This document shows positions 1-9,150 of a DNA stretch of 64,000 nucleotides, in pieces. The stretch spans positions 62,001 through 126,000 of the forward strand of contig CALUNA010000001.1 in the NCBI GenBank assembly GCA_944321895.1. The letters are read 5' to 3'. Position 1 is the first letter of the stretch; the number at the start of each line of letters is the position of its first letter. The notes below the pieces were generated by a model. The model saw nothing but the letters and a program-made list of their open reading frames with translations, made no database searches and was not told the origin of the DNA. This stretch comes from an uncultured Bacteroidales bacterium. GTDB taxonomy: Bacteria; Bacteroidota; Bacteroidia; Bacteroidales; Paludibacteraceae. Both the position numbers and the translations under genes were made by a program.

Positions 1-1
1 T

Positions 2-481
2 TATGACCACCCGAAGTACGGTAAGATTTATGCATACGAAGTGGATGGTTTTGGCAACCGGTTGTTGATGGACGATGCCAATGTGCCGAGCCTGTTGTCT
101 TTGCCTTATCTGGAAGCTGTCGATATCAACGATCCGGTTTATCAAAACACACGCGATTTTGTATGGAGCCAGGACAATCCGTATTTTTTCTGCGGAACGG
201 CAGGCGAGGGTATCGGCGGGCCGCATGTCGGCTACGACATGATTTGGCCCATGAGCATTATGATGAAAGCCTTTACGAGCCGGAACGATGATGAAATCAG
301 ATTTTGCCTGAAAATGCTGATGGCTACGGATGCCGGTACGGGATTTATGCATGAATCGTTTCATAAAGATGACCCGAACGTATTTACGCGCCATTGGTTT
401 GCCTGGCAAAACAGTTTGTTCGGTGAGTTGATTATCAAGCTTGTGGACGAAGGAAAACTGGATTTGCTCAACAATCTGTAA
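2..481 (+). CDS. Glycoside hydrolase family 125 exo-alpha-1,6-mannosidase, C-terminal part
   Basis: The reading frame is already open at base 2, so the gene begins upstream of the window; only about the last 159 residues are present. The family signature is clear: DDANVPSLLSLPY, NPYFFCGTAGEGIGGPH, DMIWPMSIMM, AGTGFMHESF and FTRHWFAWQNSLFGEL. GH125 enzymes are metal-independent, inverting exo-alpha-1,6-mannosidases that trim mannan or N-glycan-type mannosides. In Bacteroidota they are usually exported and sit in glycan-use loci. The signal peptide and the rest of any such locus would lie to the left and cannot be seen. The frame ends with TAA, and no hairpin terminator is evident after it. Family assignment is firm; the exact substrate is inferred from the family. 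Confidence 0.9.
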   Translation, partial: YDHPKYGKIYAYEVDGFGNRLLMDDANVPSLLSLPYLEAVDINDPVYQNTRDFVWSQDNPYFFCGTAGEGIGGPHVGYDMIWPMSIMMKAFTSRNDDEIRFCLKMLMATDAGTGFMHESFHKDDPNVFTRHWFAWQNSLFGELIIKLVDEGKLDLLNNL

Positions 482-663
482 TTTCTGCCCTTTGTACATT
501 TGATGTTCCTGCCATGTCTTGTTCCGCGTTATGCGGGACTTCTGTTGTGCAACCGTGATATCTGTCCTTTATTCGGATTACATGTCAGGAACCCGTATGT
601 TGATAACTTTTCCGGAAACAAGTGTTTTTTCAGCAATATTTGTGAATAACTTCAGCGTATTCA

Positions 664-695
664 TTTTGCCGCGATACCGGAATTTATTACTTTTG
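664..695 (+). promoter_or_regulatory. Bacteroidota-type promoter for the small secreted protein and pcrA
   Basis: TACTTTTG (688-695) matches the TAnnTTTG -7 consensus, and TTTTG at 664-668 provides the -33 element with 19 bases between them. Transcription should start near 702, giving a leader of about 47 nt before the ATG at 749. The rest of the 482-748 gap shows no gene and no clear terminator. Confidence 0.6.
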
Positions 696-748
696 TCCGG
701 CATAGAATTCCGGAGCAAGACACCGGAGCAAGTACTTTTACAAGCAAC

Positions 749-1246
749 ATGAATATGAAAAAACAACTGCTTATCATGCTTTTCCTGTTCTGCGGAATGG
801 GGATTTCCATTGCACAACGCATAGAAATAGACGACAAGGGACTCAAAATAAATTCCGTGCGGATAACCGACCGGACAACGCCGGCCAAGCTGAAAATGAT
901 TCTGGGAAAACCGGACAAAATCACGCACAAATACCAGCACGTATGGACCTACAATGAGCAGGGAATTATGGTCTATGTGGATCAGGACAACTCGGATTTT
1001 TCCGTCATCCTGTGCTACAAGCCAACGCAATTCGATTATGCCCCCACTTCGTGTTATCCGAATATTATCAAGATTTTCGACCACATCATCACACCGGATT
1101 CGAGCATGGAAGAGCTGAAAGCCATTCCGGAAATCATTTTTGAGAAAACAAAGAGTCAGGGCAATTATGTTGCAACCGTTTCCGGCGTCAGACTGATCAT
1201 TGAAGCCTATTCCGGTAATCTGGAGTCCATTGAATTATCACTCTGA
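749..1246 (+). CDS. Small secreted protein of unknown function
   Basis: 165 residues. The N-terminus (MNMKKQLLIMLFLFCGMG, ending ISIAQ) is a good Sec signal peptide with likely cleavage after an A-Q type site near residue 23. The mature part is a compact alternating beta pattern with no catalytic motif I can name; the segment LKMILGKPDKITHKYQH and the later IIEAYSGNLESIEL resemble small periplasmic or surface proteins of Bacteroidota without an assigned role. A second in-frame ATG at 755 could also be the start. The stop codon overlaps the ATG of the following helicase gene (TGATG at 1244-1248), so the two are translationally coupled, which is an odd pairing of a secreted protein with a cytosolic helicase. 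I do not recognise its function. Confidence 0.6.
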   Translation: MNMKKQLLIMLFLFCGMGISIAQRIEIDDKGLKINSVRITDRTTPAKLKMILGKPDKITHKYQHVWTYNEQGIMVYVDQDNSDFSVILCYKPTQFDYAPTSCYPNIIKIFDHIITPDSSMEELKAIPEIIFEKTKSQGNYVATVSGVRLIIEAYSGNLESIELSL

Positions 1247-3558
1247 TGTGTATGGCAAACAAAATTTCCTTTCTGGACGACCTGAATCCGAGCCAGCAGG
1301 CTGCTGTTGCCTATAACGGCGGGCCTTCTTTGGTCATTGCAGGTGCCGGTTCGGGCAAGACGCGCGTGCTGACCTATAAAATTGCCTATCTGCTTCAAAG
1401 CGGAATTCCGGCGCATACGATTCTGGCGTTGACCTTCACCAACAAGGCAGCACGCGAAATGAAAGAGCGTATAGCCGGTCTGGTCGGTTACCAGACGGCG
1501 CGTTATCTGTGGATGGGCACGTTCCACTCCATTTTCCGGCGCATGCTGCAGGCCGAAGCCGATAAGCTCGGCTACACACACGGTTTTTCCATTTATGATA
1601 CTCCCGACAGCAAAAGTCTGGTTAAAAGCATTATCAAGGAAAAACAGCTGGATACGAAAGTATATACGGTGGGAGCGGTGCTGGGACGTATCTCATCCGC
1701 CAAGAACAACCTGATTTCACCCAGGGCATACAGCCAGAATCCGGATTTGCAAAAATATGACTATCAACAACGCATGTCCCGCATGGGTGAGTTGTATGCC
1801 GAATATGTGCGTCGCTGCAAACAGGCCAATGCAATGGATTTTGATGACCTGCTCTACAACACCAACCTGCTGTTCCGCGATTATCCGGAAGTACTCCGCA
1901 AATATCAGGAAATGTTCAATTACATCCTGGTGGATGAATATCAGGACACAAATTTTGCACAATATCTGATTATCAAGAAACTGGCGGAGAAACATCAGTG
2001 CATTTGCGTTGTCGGAGATGATGCACAGAGCATATACTCGTTCCGCGGTGCGAACATCCAGAACATTCTGAGATTTCAGGAAACTTATCCGGATTCACGG
2101 GTATTCAAGCTGGAACAAAATTACCGGAGTACACAAAATATCGTGGATGCCGCCAACAGCATTATTGCCGCCAACAAGGCGCAAATCCCGAAGCATGTCT
2201 TTTCCGAGAAGGAAAAAGGCGAGTTGATTCATTTGTCCAGCTGTTTTACGGACCAGGAAGAGGCCAGCCTTGTCGGCCAGAACATTGCACAACTGCACCG
2301 CCGGAAGGACATTGCCTACAACCAGATAGCTGTCTTGTACCGCACCAACTCCCAGTCGCGTGTATTGGAAGACAGCATGCGCAAATACGGCATTCCGTAC
2401 CGTATTTACGGCGGGCAAGCCTTCTATCAACGCAAGGAAATCAAGGATGCGCTTGCTTATTTGCGTCTAGTTGTGAACATACAGGATAATGAAGCATTGA
2501 AACGCATTATCAACGTGCCTGCACGCGGCATAGGCGAAACGACCATTGCCAAGCTGGAAGAAAGTGCACGGTTGCACGAAACCGGAATATGGGATGTGTT
2601 GGGAGACCCGCTGAAATACAATGTTGCCATAAACAGCGGGACTGCCGGAAAACTGGATGCGTTCCGAAAACTTATTTGCGGTTTCCAAGAGATGCACAGC
2701 ACACTGGATGCCTACGAACTGACGGAAAGCATCATCAAATTGTCGGGTTTGGCAGCTGATGCCATGAAGGATAAAAGCAATGAAGGACTGAGCCGTTACG
2801 ACAACTTGCAGGAACTGCTTAACAGCGTGCATGAATTCACGGAGCGCCAGTTGCGCGATGGCATAGAACAAATCACGCTGGAAGACTTTTTGGGCGAAGT
2901 TGCCCTCATAACCGACCAGGACGAGGACAATGGTACGGAAGAAAAAGTGACATTGATGACAATTCATGCATCCAAAGGCCTGGAATTCAATACGGTATTT
3001 ATTGTCGGCATGGAGGAAGGGCTGTTCCCTTCGTCATTTTCCGAGACGGTGTCCGAGATAGAAGAAGAGAGGCGTCTTTTTTATGTGGCGGTTACCCGTG
3101 CGGAGGAGCGTTGCTACATTAGTTTTGCCAAATCGCGTTTCCGTAATGGGAAAACGAATTTTTCGACAGCCAGCCGCTTTATCAGCGACATTGACGACCG
3201 TTATCTGGACGACACGCCGCACAAGCAACATAACTTGTCCGGAAATAGATTTTTCAGGGATGACCTGGAGGCGCATCAGTGGTGGGGTAACTCCGGAACG
3301 GATGAATCTGTTGTGCCTGCATCACCACAGCGCAAAACGGTCAAGGTTGGGACGAGTTATCTGAAAACAGATGAAAAACAAACCGTGCAGCATCCGGATT
3401 TTCCGGAAGGATGCACGGTCAGGCATGGAGTTTTCGGCATCGGGACTGTCATTCGATGTTACCGCGAAAACGACAGCGATAAAATCGAAGTGGATTTTGC
3501 GGATAAAGGCAAAAAACACCTGTTGCTCAAATTTGCCAGGTTGGAGCGTATTGATTGA
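1246..3558 (+). CDS. pcrA: ATP-dependent DNA helicase PcrA/UvrD (superfamily 1A)
   Basis: 770 residues, normal for PcrA. A 3'-5' helicase acting in nucleotide excision repair, replication restart and removal of RecA or RNA polymerase from DNA. Motifs in order: Q motif LNPSQQAAV; Walker A AGAGSGKTR near residue 32; Ia LTFTNKAAREMKER; II VDEYQDTNF; III GDDAQSIYSFRGA; IV LEQNYRSTQ; V TIHASKGLEF; VI FYVAVTRAEE. The C-terminal Tudor-like domain typical of PcrA (RHGVFGIGTVIRCY) binds RNA polymerase in studied homologues. The start overlaps the upstream stop (TGATG); MANK at 1252 is an alternative start. It converges with the next gene with 12 bases between stops, and no terminator was seen there. 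Confidence 0.95.
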   Translation: MCMANKISFLDDLNPSQQAAVAYNGGPSLVIAGAGSGKTRVLTYKIAYLLQSGIPAHTILALTFTNKAAREMKERIAGLVGYQTARYLWMGTFHSIFRRMLQAEADKLGYTHGFSIYDTPDSKSLVKSIIKEKQLDTKVYTVGAVLGRISSAKNNLISPRAYSQNPDLQKYDYQQRMSRMGELYAEYVRRCKQANAMDFDDLLYNTNLLFRDYPEVLRKYQEMFNYILVDEYQDTNFAQYLIIKKLAEKHQCICVVGDDAQSIYSFRGANIQNILRFQETYPDSRVFKLEQNYRSTQNIVDAANSIIAANKAQIPKHVFSEKEKGELIHLSSCFTDQEEASLVGQNIAQLHRRKDIAYNQIAVLYRTNSQSRVLEDSMRKYGIPYRIYGGQAFYQRKEIKDALAYLRLVVNIQDNEALKRIINVPARGIGETTIAKLEESARLHETGIWDVLGDPLKYNVAINSGTAGKLDAFRKLICGFQEMHSTLDAYELTESIIKLSGLAADAMKDKSNEGLSRYDNLQELLNSVHEFTERQLRDGIEQITLEDFLGEVALITDQDEDNGTEEKVTLMTIHASKGLEFNTVFIVGMEEGLFPSSFSETVSEIEEERRLFYVAVTRAEERCYISFAKSRFRNGKTNFSTASRFISDIDDRYLDDTPHKQHNLSGNRFFRDDLEAHQWWGNSGTDESVVPASPQRKTVKVGTSYLKTDEKQTVQHPDFPEGCTVRHGVFGIGTVIRCYRENDSDKIEVDFADKGKKHLLLKFARLERID

Positions 3559-3570
3559 CTGCAAAACAGA

Positions 3571-4458
3571 TTACTTCTCTATTCTGAATGCGAATTGCCC
3601 TACCAGATTTCCGTCAATAAAATATTCGGCGGCATAGGTGCCGATTTGCAGGATTTCTTCCACCGGCCAATACAGGGTTTCCGTCAATGCATCACCCGTA
3701 TATTCGAAGTTTTTGGACAGCGAATAAGGAATTTGCCGGTTTTCGTATGCAAACAGGTTGTTGTCCGATTTGACCATCACTTCGCCATCGGGGCGCACGA
3801 TGCGCAGATAGACTGTTTTGTTGCCGGGCTCGGTGGTGATATTTTTCAGGATGGTAAAGTCGAATTGCATTTTGGCTATCTGGTTGTAGCGTGTTGTCTT
3901 GCGGTCGCGGCTGTTCAGCAGGGTCATGGTGCAGTTGGTAACTTCCATCATGGCGGCCCGTGTGACAACCTGGCTCAGTTCCTGTTTTTCCTGTTCCAGC
4001 TGTTCGGCCTGGCGGCTGACTTCCTGGTAGCGCTGTTTTACTTCGCGGTTTTCCGTTACCAATACGGCGTTAATGCGGTTCAGAGAGTCAATCTGGTGTA
4101 CGTATTGCACCATGACGGCACGCACGGTGGCCAGTTCTTTTTTCAGTTCGGCTATGCGGCGCGCGTTGGTTGCCTTGGTGGTGCGCAATTCTTCCAGCAA
4201 CTGGTTGACACGTTCTTTTTCCTGGGCCAGCAATTGCACCAGTGAATCATTGCCCACGTTCAGTTGATAGCCATCAAATTGAACGGCCAGTTCCTCGTAT
4301 TCATCTTCCAGCTGTTCTTTTTCAAAATTCATCATCTCCACCATTTCAGCCATTTCGGTTTTGGTTTGCGCTGTGCGTCGCAAGCTGAATACAAGGGCAA
4401 TGGCCAGAATGGCCAGCACGACAATGCCAATGATAATTGCGTTTTTCGGATTTTTCAT
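3571..4458 (-). CDS. Membrane-anchored coiled-coil protein
   Basis: 295 residues. A single membrane segment near residues 7-25 (IIIGIVVLAILAIALVF) is followed by a long coiled coil (about 30-165, rich in E, Q, K, R with heptad-spaced L and V). A beta-rich C-terminal domain follows (about 165-295; it contains NKTVYLRIVRPDGEVM and ends FAFRIEK). There is no cleavable signal, so it is probably a type II inner-membrane protein with the coiled coil and the beta domain in the periplasm. It lies 29 bases downstream of the Ig-like lipoprotein gene and is probably in one operon with it and the DUF2851 gene. Such proteins recur in Bacteroidota without a known role; a structural or adaptor role in the envelope is inference only. 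Confidence 0.7.
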   Translation of the reverse strand: MKNPKNAIIIGIVVLAILAIALVFSLRRTAQTKTEMAEMVEMMNFEKEQLEDEYEELAVQFDGYQLNVGNDSLVQLLAQEKERVNQLLEELRTTKATNARRIAELKKELATVRAVMVQYVHQIDSLNRINAVLVTENREVKQRYQEVSRQAEQLEQEKQELSQVVTRAAMMEVTNCTMTLLNSRDRKTTRYNQIAKMQFDFTILKNITTEPGNKTVYLRIVRPDGEVMVKSDNNLFAYENRQIPYSLSKNFEYTGDALTETLYWPVEEILQIGTYAAEYFIDGNLVGQFAFRIEK

Positions 4459-4487
4459 ATTGTCTGTTTTTTCTGAATTATGCGTTA

Positions 4488-6290
4488 TTATTTTTTCTTG
4501 GAAATATCCTGCCGGATATCTGCCGGTTTTTGTTCAAGCAGCGGCAGGGCCAGGTAGTTCCAGTTTTCTTCAAAATCCCAGTTGGCACGGAGCGTGAGCT
4601 TGCTCGGATAGTAGTAGACCTCTTCCGGTTGCAGTTTCTTCGTGAAGTCGCCGGTTGTCCATTTGCCATCGCCGTTTTCATCGATAAACAGGCGCAAATA
4701 ATAATCGGTAGGTTTCAGATATTCGAACACAGCACCCTCGGGGCTTGCCGGCAAGGTACGCACCACGGCATCCTTGGTGTCCAGCATCTGGATAATTGCC
4801 TTCGGGTTATAGTTTTCCAGTTTGACTATGAGTTTGGAATATTCTTCCAGTGACCGGATTTTGAATTTGCCCGTATAGGTGTCGTTGTGGTTTCCGTAAA
4901 TATCCACAAACGCCATGGAGTCCACCTGCAGTTCATACTGGTGTTCCGGTTCCCAGGTATAGGGGATGCTGAACGACATTCCAATGGAGTCCAGAGCTTC
5001 GAATTTCAAGGGGAGTGTTGTCCTGATGGTATCGATTATTTCCTGCAAGCGGATTTTGGCCGTGTCATAGCTTTGCAGCGGTGTTCCCATGGTCAGTGTA
5101 ATCGGGTTGTATAGTTCAAACGCATTGGCTATGTTGGTCTTGAAGCTCATGAAAACGATGGCAGGTTCTTCTTTTTTAACTTTCGACCCTATGCGCGGTT
5201 TTCGGTAAATGACTGATACCGTGTCGGTTTGCGGATGCAGTTCATAGAGTGAATCCGTTTTCAGGTAGGTCATTTCAAATTGCAGGGTATCTGTTTTGGA
5301 AATCAGCGTATCCGTAATCCAGTAAGTCAGCGTGTCCAGGGTTGCGTTGGGTTGCACAAAAAGTTTTTTTGTCCAGTCGGTGTCGCCTAGGGGTTTTATA
5401 ATGGGCAGGCTGTCGGCCGGTGCGCCGAAATAGAGGCGGAAGACATGTGGTTCCTTGCGTTCTCCCTTGACGAAGTATTGCCGTATTTTGCTTTCCTTGA
5501 AGTAGCGCAGCACCACGTTGTTCGGGTAATATGTCGGGCCGATATAGGTATGTATGCTGTCAATGGTTACCGAATCGCGCCAGATGGTGTCGCACTGCTC
5601 TTCGAGGCGTACTGTCGGAATAAGGATGGAATCAGTCATGGCCAGTCCCTCGCCGGCCTGGAACATGTAGTCGCGGCTCACATCATTCAGGCCGAAGATA
5701 CGGTATTTACCTTCGCGTATGTTTTTTATCGTGAATTTTCCGTTTTCATCCGTTTTGCCTATGCGCATGAAAGGTTTGGTGGTAAACAGGGAGTCGTCCA
5801 GTTCTGCATGTATGCCTACCAGAATGCCGGAAACAGGGTTCAGATCGGCAGCGTTGACCATGGTGCCGGAAATCTCCAGTGTGTCGATACGGTTGCCTGT
5901 CGCGAACGAAAAAGTGTAGTCTTTCAGCGGATTCTTTTCATTGTTGTCCACAATGGCATTGCCGAACTGGATGGTATAAGTCGTGCTGTCCTGCAGGTCT
6001 TCCAGAAAAATGACCGACAGTTTTTTGTTGTAGGATGTTATCTCGGGCTGCTTTTGCTGTGGCGGTGAAATGAGCACGTTGTCCTGAATATTTTCCAGCT
6101 GGATAATCTCATCAAACTCGACGATGATTTCCTTGCTTTTGTAGTTCAGCGTACCGTTCAGCGGCGTTTCTTTCAGCACGACGGGTGGTGTTTCGTCTTT
6201 GGGTCCTCCTTGCGGGCCGGATGCCTTGTTGGCGCATGCCACCAACAGCACCGCACCCAAAATGGTCAAAAAAAGATTTGTTCGTTTCAT
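4488..6290 (-). CDS. Ig-like-domain lipoprotein
   Basis: 600 residues. The signal peptide MKRTNLFLTILGAVLLVAC ends in a lipobox (LVAC), so the mature protein is lipid-anchored. After a Gly/Pro linker comes a bacterial Ig-like domain (about 33-130: PPVVLKETPLNGTLN, IIVEFDEIIQL), then a carboxypeptidase-regulatory-like beta sandwich (about 140-210: VSGILVGIHAELD, GKFTIKNIREGKYRIFG). A long beta-rich middle follows, and near the C-terminus a calcium-loop-like segment (DENGDGKWTTGDF) precedes KLQPEEVYYYPSK. This architecture is common in Bacteroidota surface lipoproteins; binding or assembly roles are guesses. The start codon overlaps the end of the DUF2851 gene by four bases, indicating coupling. 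Confidence 0.75.
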   Translation of the reverse strand: MKRTNLFLTILGAVLLVACANKASGPQGGPKDETPPVVLKETPLNGTLNYKSKEIIVEFDEIIQLENIQDNVLISPPQQKQPEITSYNKKLSVIFLEDLQDSTTYTIQFGNAIVDNNEKNPLKDYTFSFATGNRIDTLEISGTMVNAADLNPVSGILVGIHAELDDSLFTTKPFMRIGKTDENGKFTIKNIREGKYRIFGLNDVSRDYMFQAGEGLAMTDSILIPTVRLEEQCDTIWRDSVTIDSIHTYIGPTYYPNNVVLRYFKESKIRQYFVKGERKEPHVFRLYFGAPADSLPIIKPLGDTDWTKKLFVQPNATLDTLTYWITDTLISKTDTLQFEMTYLKTDSLYELHPQTDTVSVIYRKPRIGSKVKKEEPAIVFMSFKTNIANAFELYNPITLTMGTPLQSYDTAKIRLQEIIDTIRTTLPLKFEALDSIGMSFSIPYTWEPEHQYELQVDSMAFVDIYGNHNDTYTGKFKIRSLEEYSKLIVKLENYNPKAIIQMLDTKDAVVRTLPASPEGAVFEYLKPTDYYLRLFIDENGDGKWTTGDFTKKLQPEEVYYYPSKLTLRANWDFEENWNYLALPLLEQKPADIRQDISKKK

Positions 6291-7543
6291 TCGAGTATTT
6301 TATGGGCAATCCGGCAATGAAGACATTTCTTTTCGTTGCAGTATTGCTGGCGGAGCTGCAGCAGGGCCTGGCTGTCAAAAGCGTTTTCCACTGTCAGGCC
6401 GAGTTTCCGCCAATGGTTTATCTGGCTGTTTTGTTCCGCCGGAATTTGCGACAGCAAATCTACTGCTTTTTCTTGGAGTGTGAAATTGTTTTTGCTTTTT
6501 CCGTATGCAAAAACAAATGGCACAACCGTATTTATCAGCAACGTGTTCACCGCAGAAACGCCCAAGTGTTTGGCTTGCAAACGGGTGGCTTTGCCGAAAC
6601 GGTAGTGTGTTTCCCAATAGCCGCCGGCCTGCACATCGAACAGTTTTTGCAACGCCGGCACCGTATCCGTCTCCAGAATCCGCGAAAACAACTTGTCTGA
6701 ACGGTGAACCAGCGCAGCAAACTGCGCTATGCGCACATGCGGGAAATTAACCGGCCTCAAACGCAACATTTTCCACAACGAGCCATCCAGAGGCTGCAAA
6801 CCGAACTTATGCCCCAAAAACGCATATTCTTTCTGCAACCGGCAGGCATACTCATCCGTTTCGCCGGACAACAATCCCGACTGCCCGAACAACAAGGCCT
6901 CCAACTGGAACAAATCATCCCGGTGCTTGCCCAAACACGCCACAGGCAACGAACGCGCCAGCAATTCAAAAGCCTGCCCGTTGACGTGGAAACCGAAATT
7001 GCGCGCCAGGCCAACATAAAACGCTTCTTCCCAGAACCCCTTGTTTTGCTCCAACATGCCGGTTATGAATCCCGTTTTCTGTTCCAGCCGTTCTACCAGC
7101 AGCGCGTTTTTCCACGACGATATGACAATGTCGGGCACTTTGCCGAGGTCATCGGCACATGCCATGCGTTGCGGCTGCTGCTGCCACTGCCGGAATTTCT
7201 CCGCAATCGGTTCGGGATAGCGCAACTCGCATTGTGGAATGGCCTTGCCGTCCGTGCGGTAAACTGCGCAATCGGCTTCCTTGACAACATGCAATATCAC
7301 GTTGTCATAAGCGCGGTCCTTGTCGTGTCCGTGCCGGTGCCAGTCCGAGGAACGCACGTGGATTTCCACATTCCCGGCCCAAAGCGTATCGCCTATCCTG
7401 ATTTTCGCGTTGAAAAAATCGGGTCCGCCGTCCGTGTTGAGGCGGCCGGTATCGATTACTTCCACCGGCCGGCCATCCGTCGTGGATTGCGGAAAAGCCA
7501 TAAAACGCTTTTGCTGCCAAATATAATGCAGGAGTTGCTCCAT
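6287..7543 (-). CDS. DUF2851 family protein
   Basis: 418 residues from the chosen start MEQLLHYIWQQKRF, which fits the family's N-terminus; an ATG 39 bases upstream (7582) would add a non-conserved tail. Family signatures are VEVIDTGRLNTDGGPDFFNA, WAGNVEIHVRSSDWHRHGHD and YDNVILHVVKEAD near the N-terminus, and CHCRIAHKIL, with its paired cysteines, at the C-terminus. The conserved D/E/H set (GGPDF, NVEIHV, HRHGHD) looks like a nuclease-type or metal-binding fold, but no activity is established. No signal peptide, so cytosolic. It heads a leftward group with the Ig-like lipoprotein and coiled-coil genes. Confidence 0.85.
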   Translation of the reverse strand: MEQLLHYIWQQKRFMAFPQSTTDGRPVEVIDTGRLNTDGGPDFFNAKIRIGDTLWAGNVEIHVRSSDWHRHGHDKDRAYDNVILHVVKEADCAVYRTDGKAIPQCELRYPEPIAEKFRQWQQQPQRMACADDLGKVPDIVISSWKNALLVERLEQKTGFITGMLEQNKGFWEEAFYVGLARNFGFHVNGQAFELLARSLPVACLGKHRDDLFQLEALLFGQSGLLSGETDEYACRLQKEYAFLGHKFGLQPLDGSLWKMLRLRPVNFPHVRIAQFAALVHRSDKLFSRILETDTVPALQKLFDVQAGGYWETHYRFGKATRLQAKHLGVSAVNTLLINTVVPFVFAYGKSKNNFTLQEKAVDLLSQIPAEQNSQINHWRKLGLTVENAFDSQALLQLRQQYCNEKKCLHCRIAHKILE

Positions 7544-7631
7544 GTGTCTGAAAAACAGTTTTTCCGCCACAAAGAAAAACATTAGAATCCAAACTGCAAA
7601 AAAAGCATTTCAAAAAACAGGGAATTTCCGC

Positions 7632-7639
7632 TATTTTTG
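7632..7639 (+). promoter_or_regulatory. -7 box for the PP2C-like gene
   Basis: TATTTTTG matches TAnnTTTG. It places transcription start near 7646, which excludes the in-frame TTG at 7642 as start codon and supports the ATG at 7666. No clear -33 TTG is visible. Confidence 0.5.
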
Positions 7640-7665
7640 CCTTGGAAACCTCTGTTAATTCAAAC

Positions 7666-8535
7666 ATGGACAACATCACGACAACCGGCCGGCAGCAGCC
7701 GGAAGCACGCCCGTTCAGGGTCGTGGAATCGTTCCTGAAAGGCAAAAAGGATGAAACATCCAATGAGGATGGTTTGTGCCTGACGCCGTGGTTTGCCGCT
7801 GTCATCGATGGTGCTACTCCGAAAACCGGTTTCCGTCCGGACGGCAGAACGCCGGGACGCATTGCCATGGAACTGGTCGCGGAAGCCATCCGGTTGCTGC
7901 CGCATGATGCAGATGCCTACATTGCCATTGATGCCATCACGGCGCACATGGCCCGTTTTTGCGAGCGGCACGGCTGGTGGGAAGACATGCAGCTGCATCC
8001 CGAACGCCGCCTGACCGCATCCGCTGCCATCTTCAGCCGCTTCCGGCAAGAGATATGGCTCGTAGGCGACTGCCAGTGCCTGATTGACAGCCAGATTCAT
8101 TGCCGCGAAAAAACAGCCGACCACATTCTGGCCGACACAAGGGCATTAATGCTGGAAATGGAACTGCTGGACGGGAAAACCATGGACGAACTGCGGCAAC
8201 ACGACACGGGACGCGAATTTATCCTGCCCGCCCTGCGCCGGCAAACCATGCTCCAGAACCGGCCGGATTCGCCGCAAGCCTATGCCGTGTTCGATGGCAC
8301 GCCGGTGCTCCGCGACCGCATAGCGATATTGCCGACAGGCAAGGCCACGCATGTTGTGCTCGGCAGCGACGGCTACCCGCAACTGCGGCCAACCTTGGCC
8401 GAATCGGAAGACTACCTGCAAAAAATCCTGGAGGAAGACCCGCTTTGTTTCCGCAGGTTCAAAAGCACCAAAGGCATGTTGCCCGGAAACTGTTCGTTCG
8501 ATGACCGTGCCTACCTGAGCCTCCGCCTGGGTTGA
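7666..8535 (+). CDS. PP2C/PPM-like phosphatase-fold protein
   Basis: 289 residues. The usual acidic positions of PPM (PP2C) phosphatases can be seen in order: TSNEDGLCL, AAVIDGATP, LVGDCQC (in place of the common GDSR), VLGSDGYPQ and SFDDRAYLSL at the C-terminus. These residues hold the two metal ions in the PPM family. No membrane segment or signal is present, so it is a cytosolic enzyme, probably a protein or small-molecule phosphatase. The insert between GDCQ and SDG is longer than in a minimal PPM domain. The start is the ATG at 7666; a TTG 24 bases earlier falls inside the promoter. It converges with the deacetylase gene, one base apart. The fold is inferred from motif order; activity is untested. 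Confidence 0.6.
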   Translation: MDNITTTGRQQPEARPFRVVESFLKGKKDETSNEDGLCLTPWFAAVIDGATPKTGFRPDGRTPGRIAMELVAEAIRLLPHDADAYIAIDAITAHMARFCERHGWWEDMQLHPERRLTASAAIFSRFRQEIWLVGDCQCLIDSQIHCREKTADHILADTRALMLEMELLDGKTMDELRQHDTGREFILPALRRQTMLQNRPDSPQAYAVFDGTPVLRDRIAILPTGKATHVVLGSDGYPQLRPTLAESEDYLQKILEEDPLCFRRFKSTKGMLPGNCSFDDRAYLSLRLG

Positions 8536-8536
8536 A

Positions 8537-9145
8537 TCAAAGCAATTTCAGCTCGTAGCCCTGCTCCTGCCACCAGGCAATGATTTCGGGCAAGACAGCA
8601 AACATGTTGCGCTGCGCTTTGAGCGAGTCGTGGAAAACAACAATGGAACCGTTGCGCGTGTGCCGCTTGGTCTGGCGCAAAATTTCATCGGGTTGAAGGT
8701 GCGCATTGAAATCGTTGGTCAGCACATCCCACATGACAATCTCGAAACTGCGCTGCAGCTGCCTTTTCTGCGACCATTTCATGCGTCCGTGGGGCGGCCT
8801 GAACAGGTAGGAGCCGATAAGTTCCTGCGCGGCCTGCACATCGGCCAGGTAGATATTGTCGGGTGTCCGGAAGCCGCGCAGATGGTGGAACGTATGGTTT
8901 CCGACACGATGTCCGCGCCGCTTGAGTTCCGCGAACAAATCGGGATATTTGCGCACATTGTCGCCGACACAAAAGAACGTGGCTTTCACGCCGAAGCGGT
9001 CCAGAATGTCAAGCACGCGCGGCGTTACTTCCGGAATGCAGCCATCATCAAAAGTCAGGTAAACGGCTTTTTCCTCTGGATTGCGCCGCCACGTAACACC
9101 GCGGTAGCATTGTCGTATAATGCCCGGGAGCTGATAACGCAACAT
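8537..9145 (-). CDS. NodB-type polysaccharide deacetylase
   Basis: 202 residues, a compact CE4 catalytic domain with all five motifs: TFDDG (31-35, catalytic base and metal Asp), HTFHH (84-88, metal His), RPPHGRMK, the DVLTNDF region and IVVFHDS. CE4 enzymes remove acetyl groups from N-acetylglucosamine-containing glycans such as peptidoglycan or chitin oligomers. No cleavable signal is evident, so either it acts in the cytoplasm on a soluble precursor or export is not obvious. Its start lies 5 bases downstream of the GNAT acetyltransferase stop, so the two are co-transcribed; an acetyltransferase-deacetylase pair is notable but a shared substrate is speculative. Confidence 0.85.
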   Translation of the reverse strand: MLRYQLPGIIRQCYRGVTWRRNPEEKAVYLTFDDGCIPEVTPRVLDILDRFGVKATFFCVGDNVRKYPDLFAELKRRGHRVGNHTFHHLRGFRTPDNIYLADVQAAQELIGSYLFRPPHGRMKWSQKRQLQRSFEIVMWDVLTNDFNAHLQPDEILRQTKRHTRNGSIVVFHDSLKAQRNMFAVLPEIIAWWQEQGYELKLL

Positions 9146-9150
9146 GATAA

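Noticed and set aside
578-1084. Minus-strand frame covering the promoter and first half of the small secreted protein
   Set aside because: It spans a convincing rightward promoter and has no family features.
5000-5400. Frameshift or break in the long Ig-like lipoprotein
   Set aside because: The frame is continuous over 600 codons with a normal beta-rich pattern and a sensible C-terminus.
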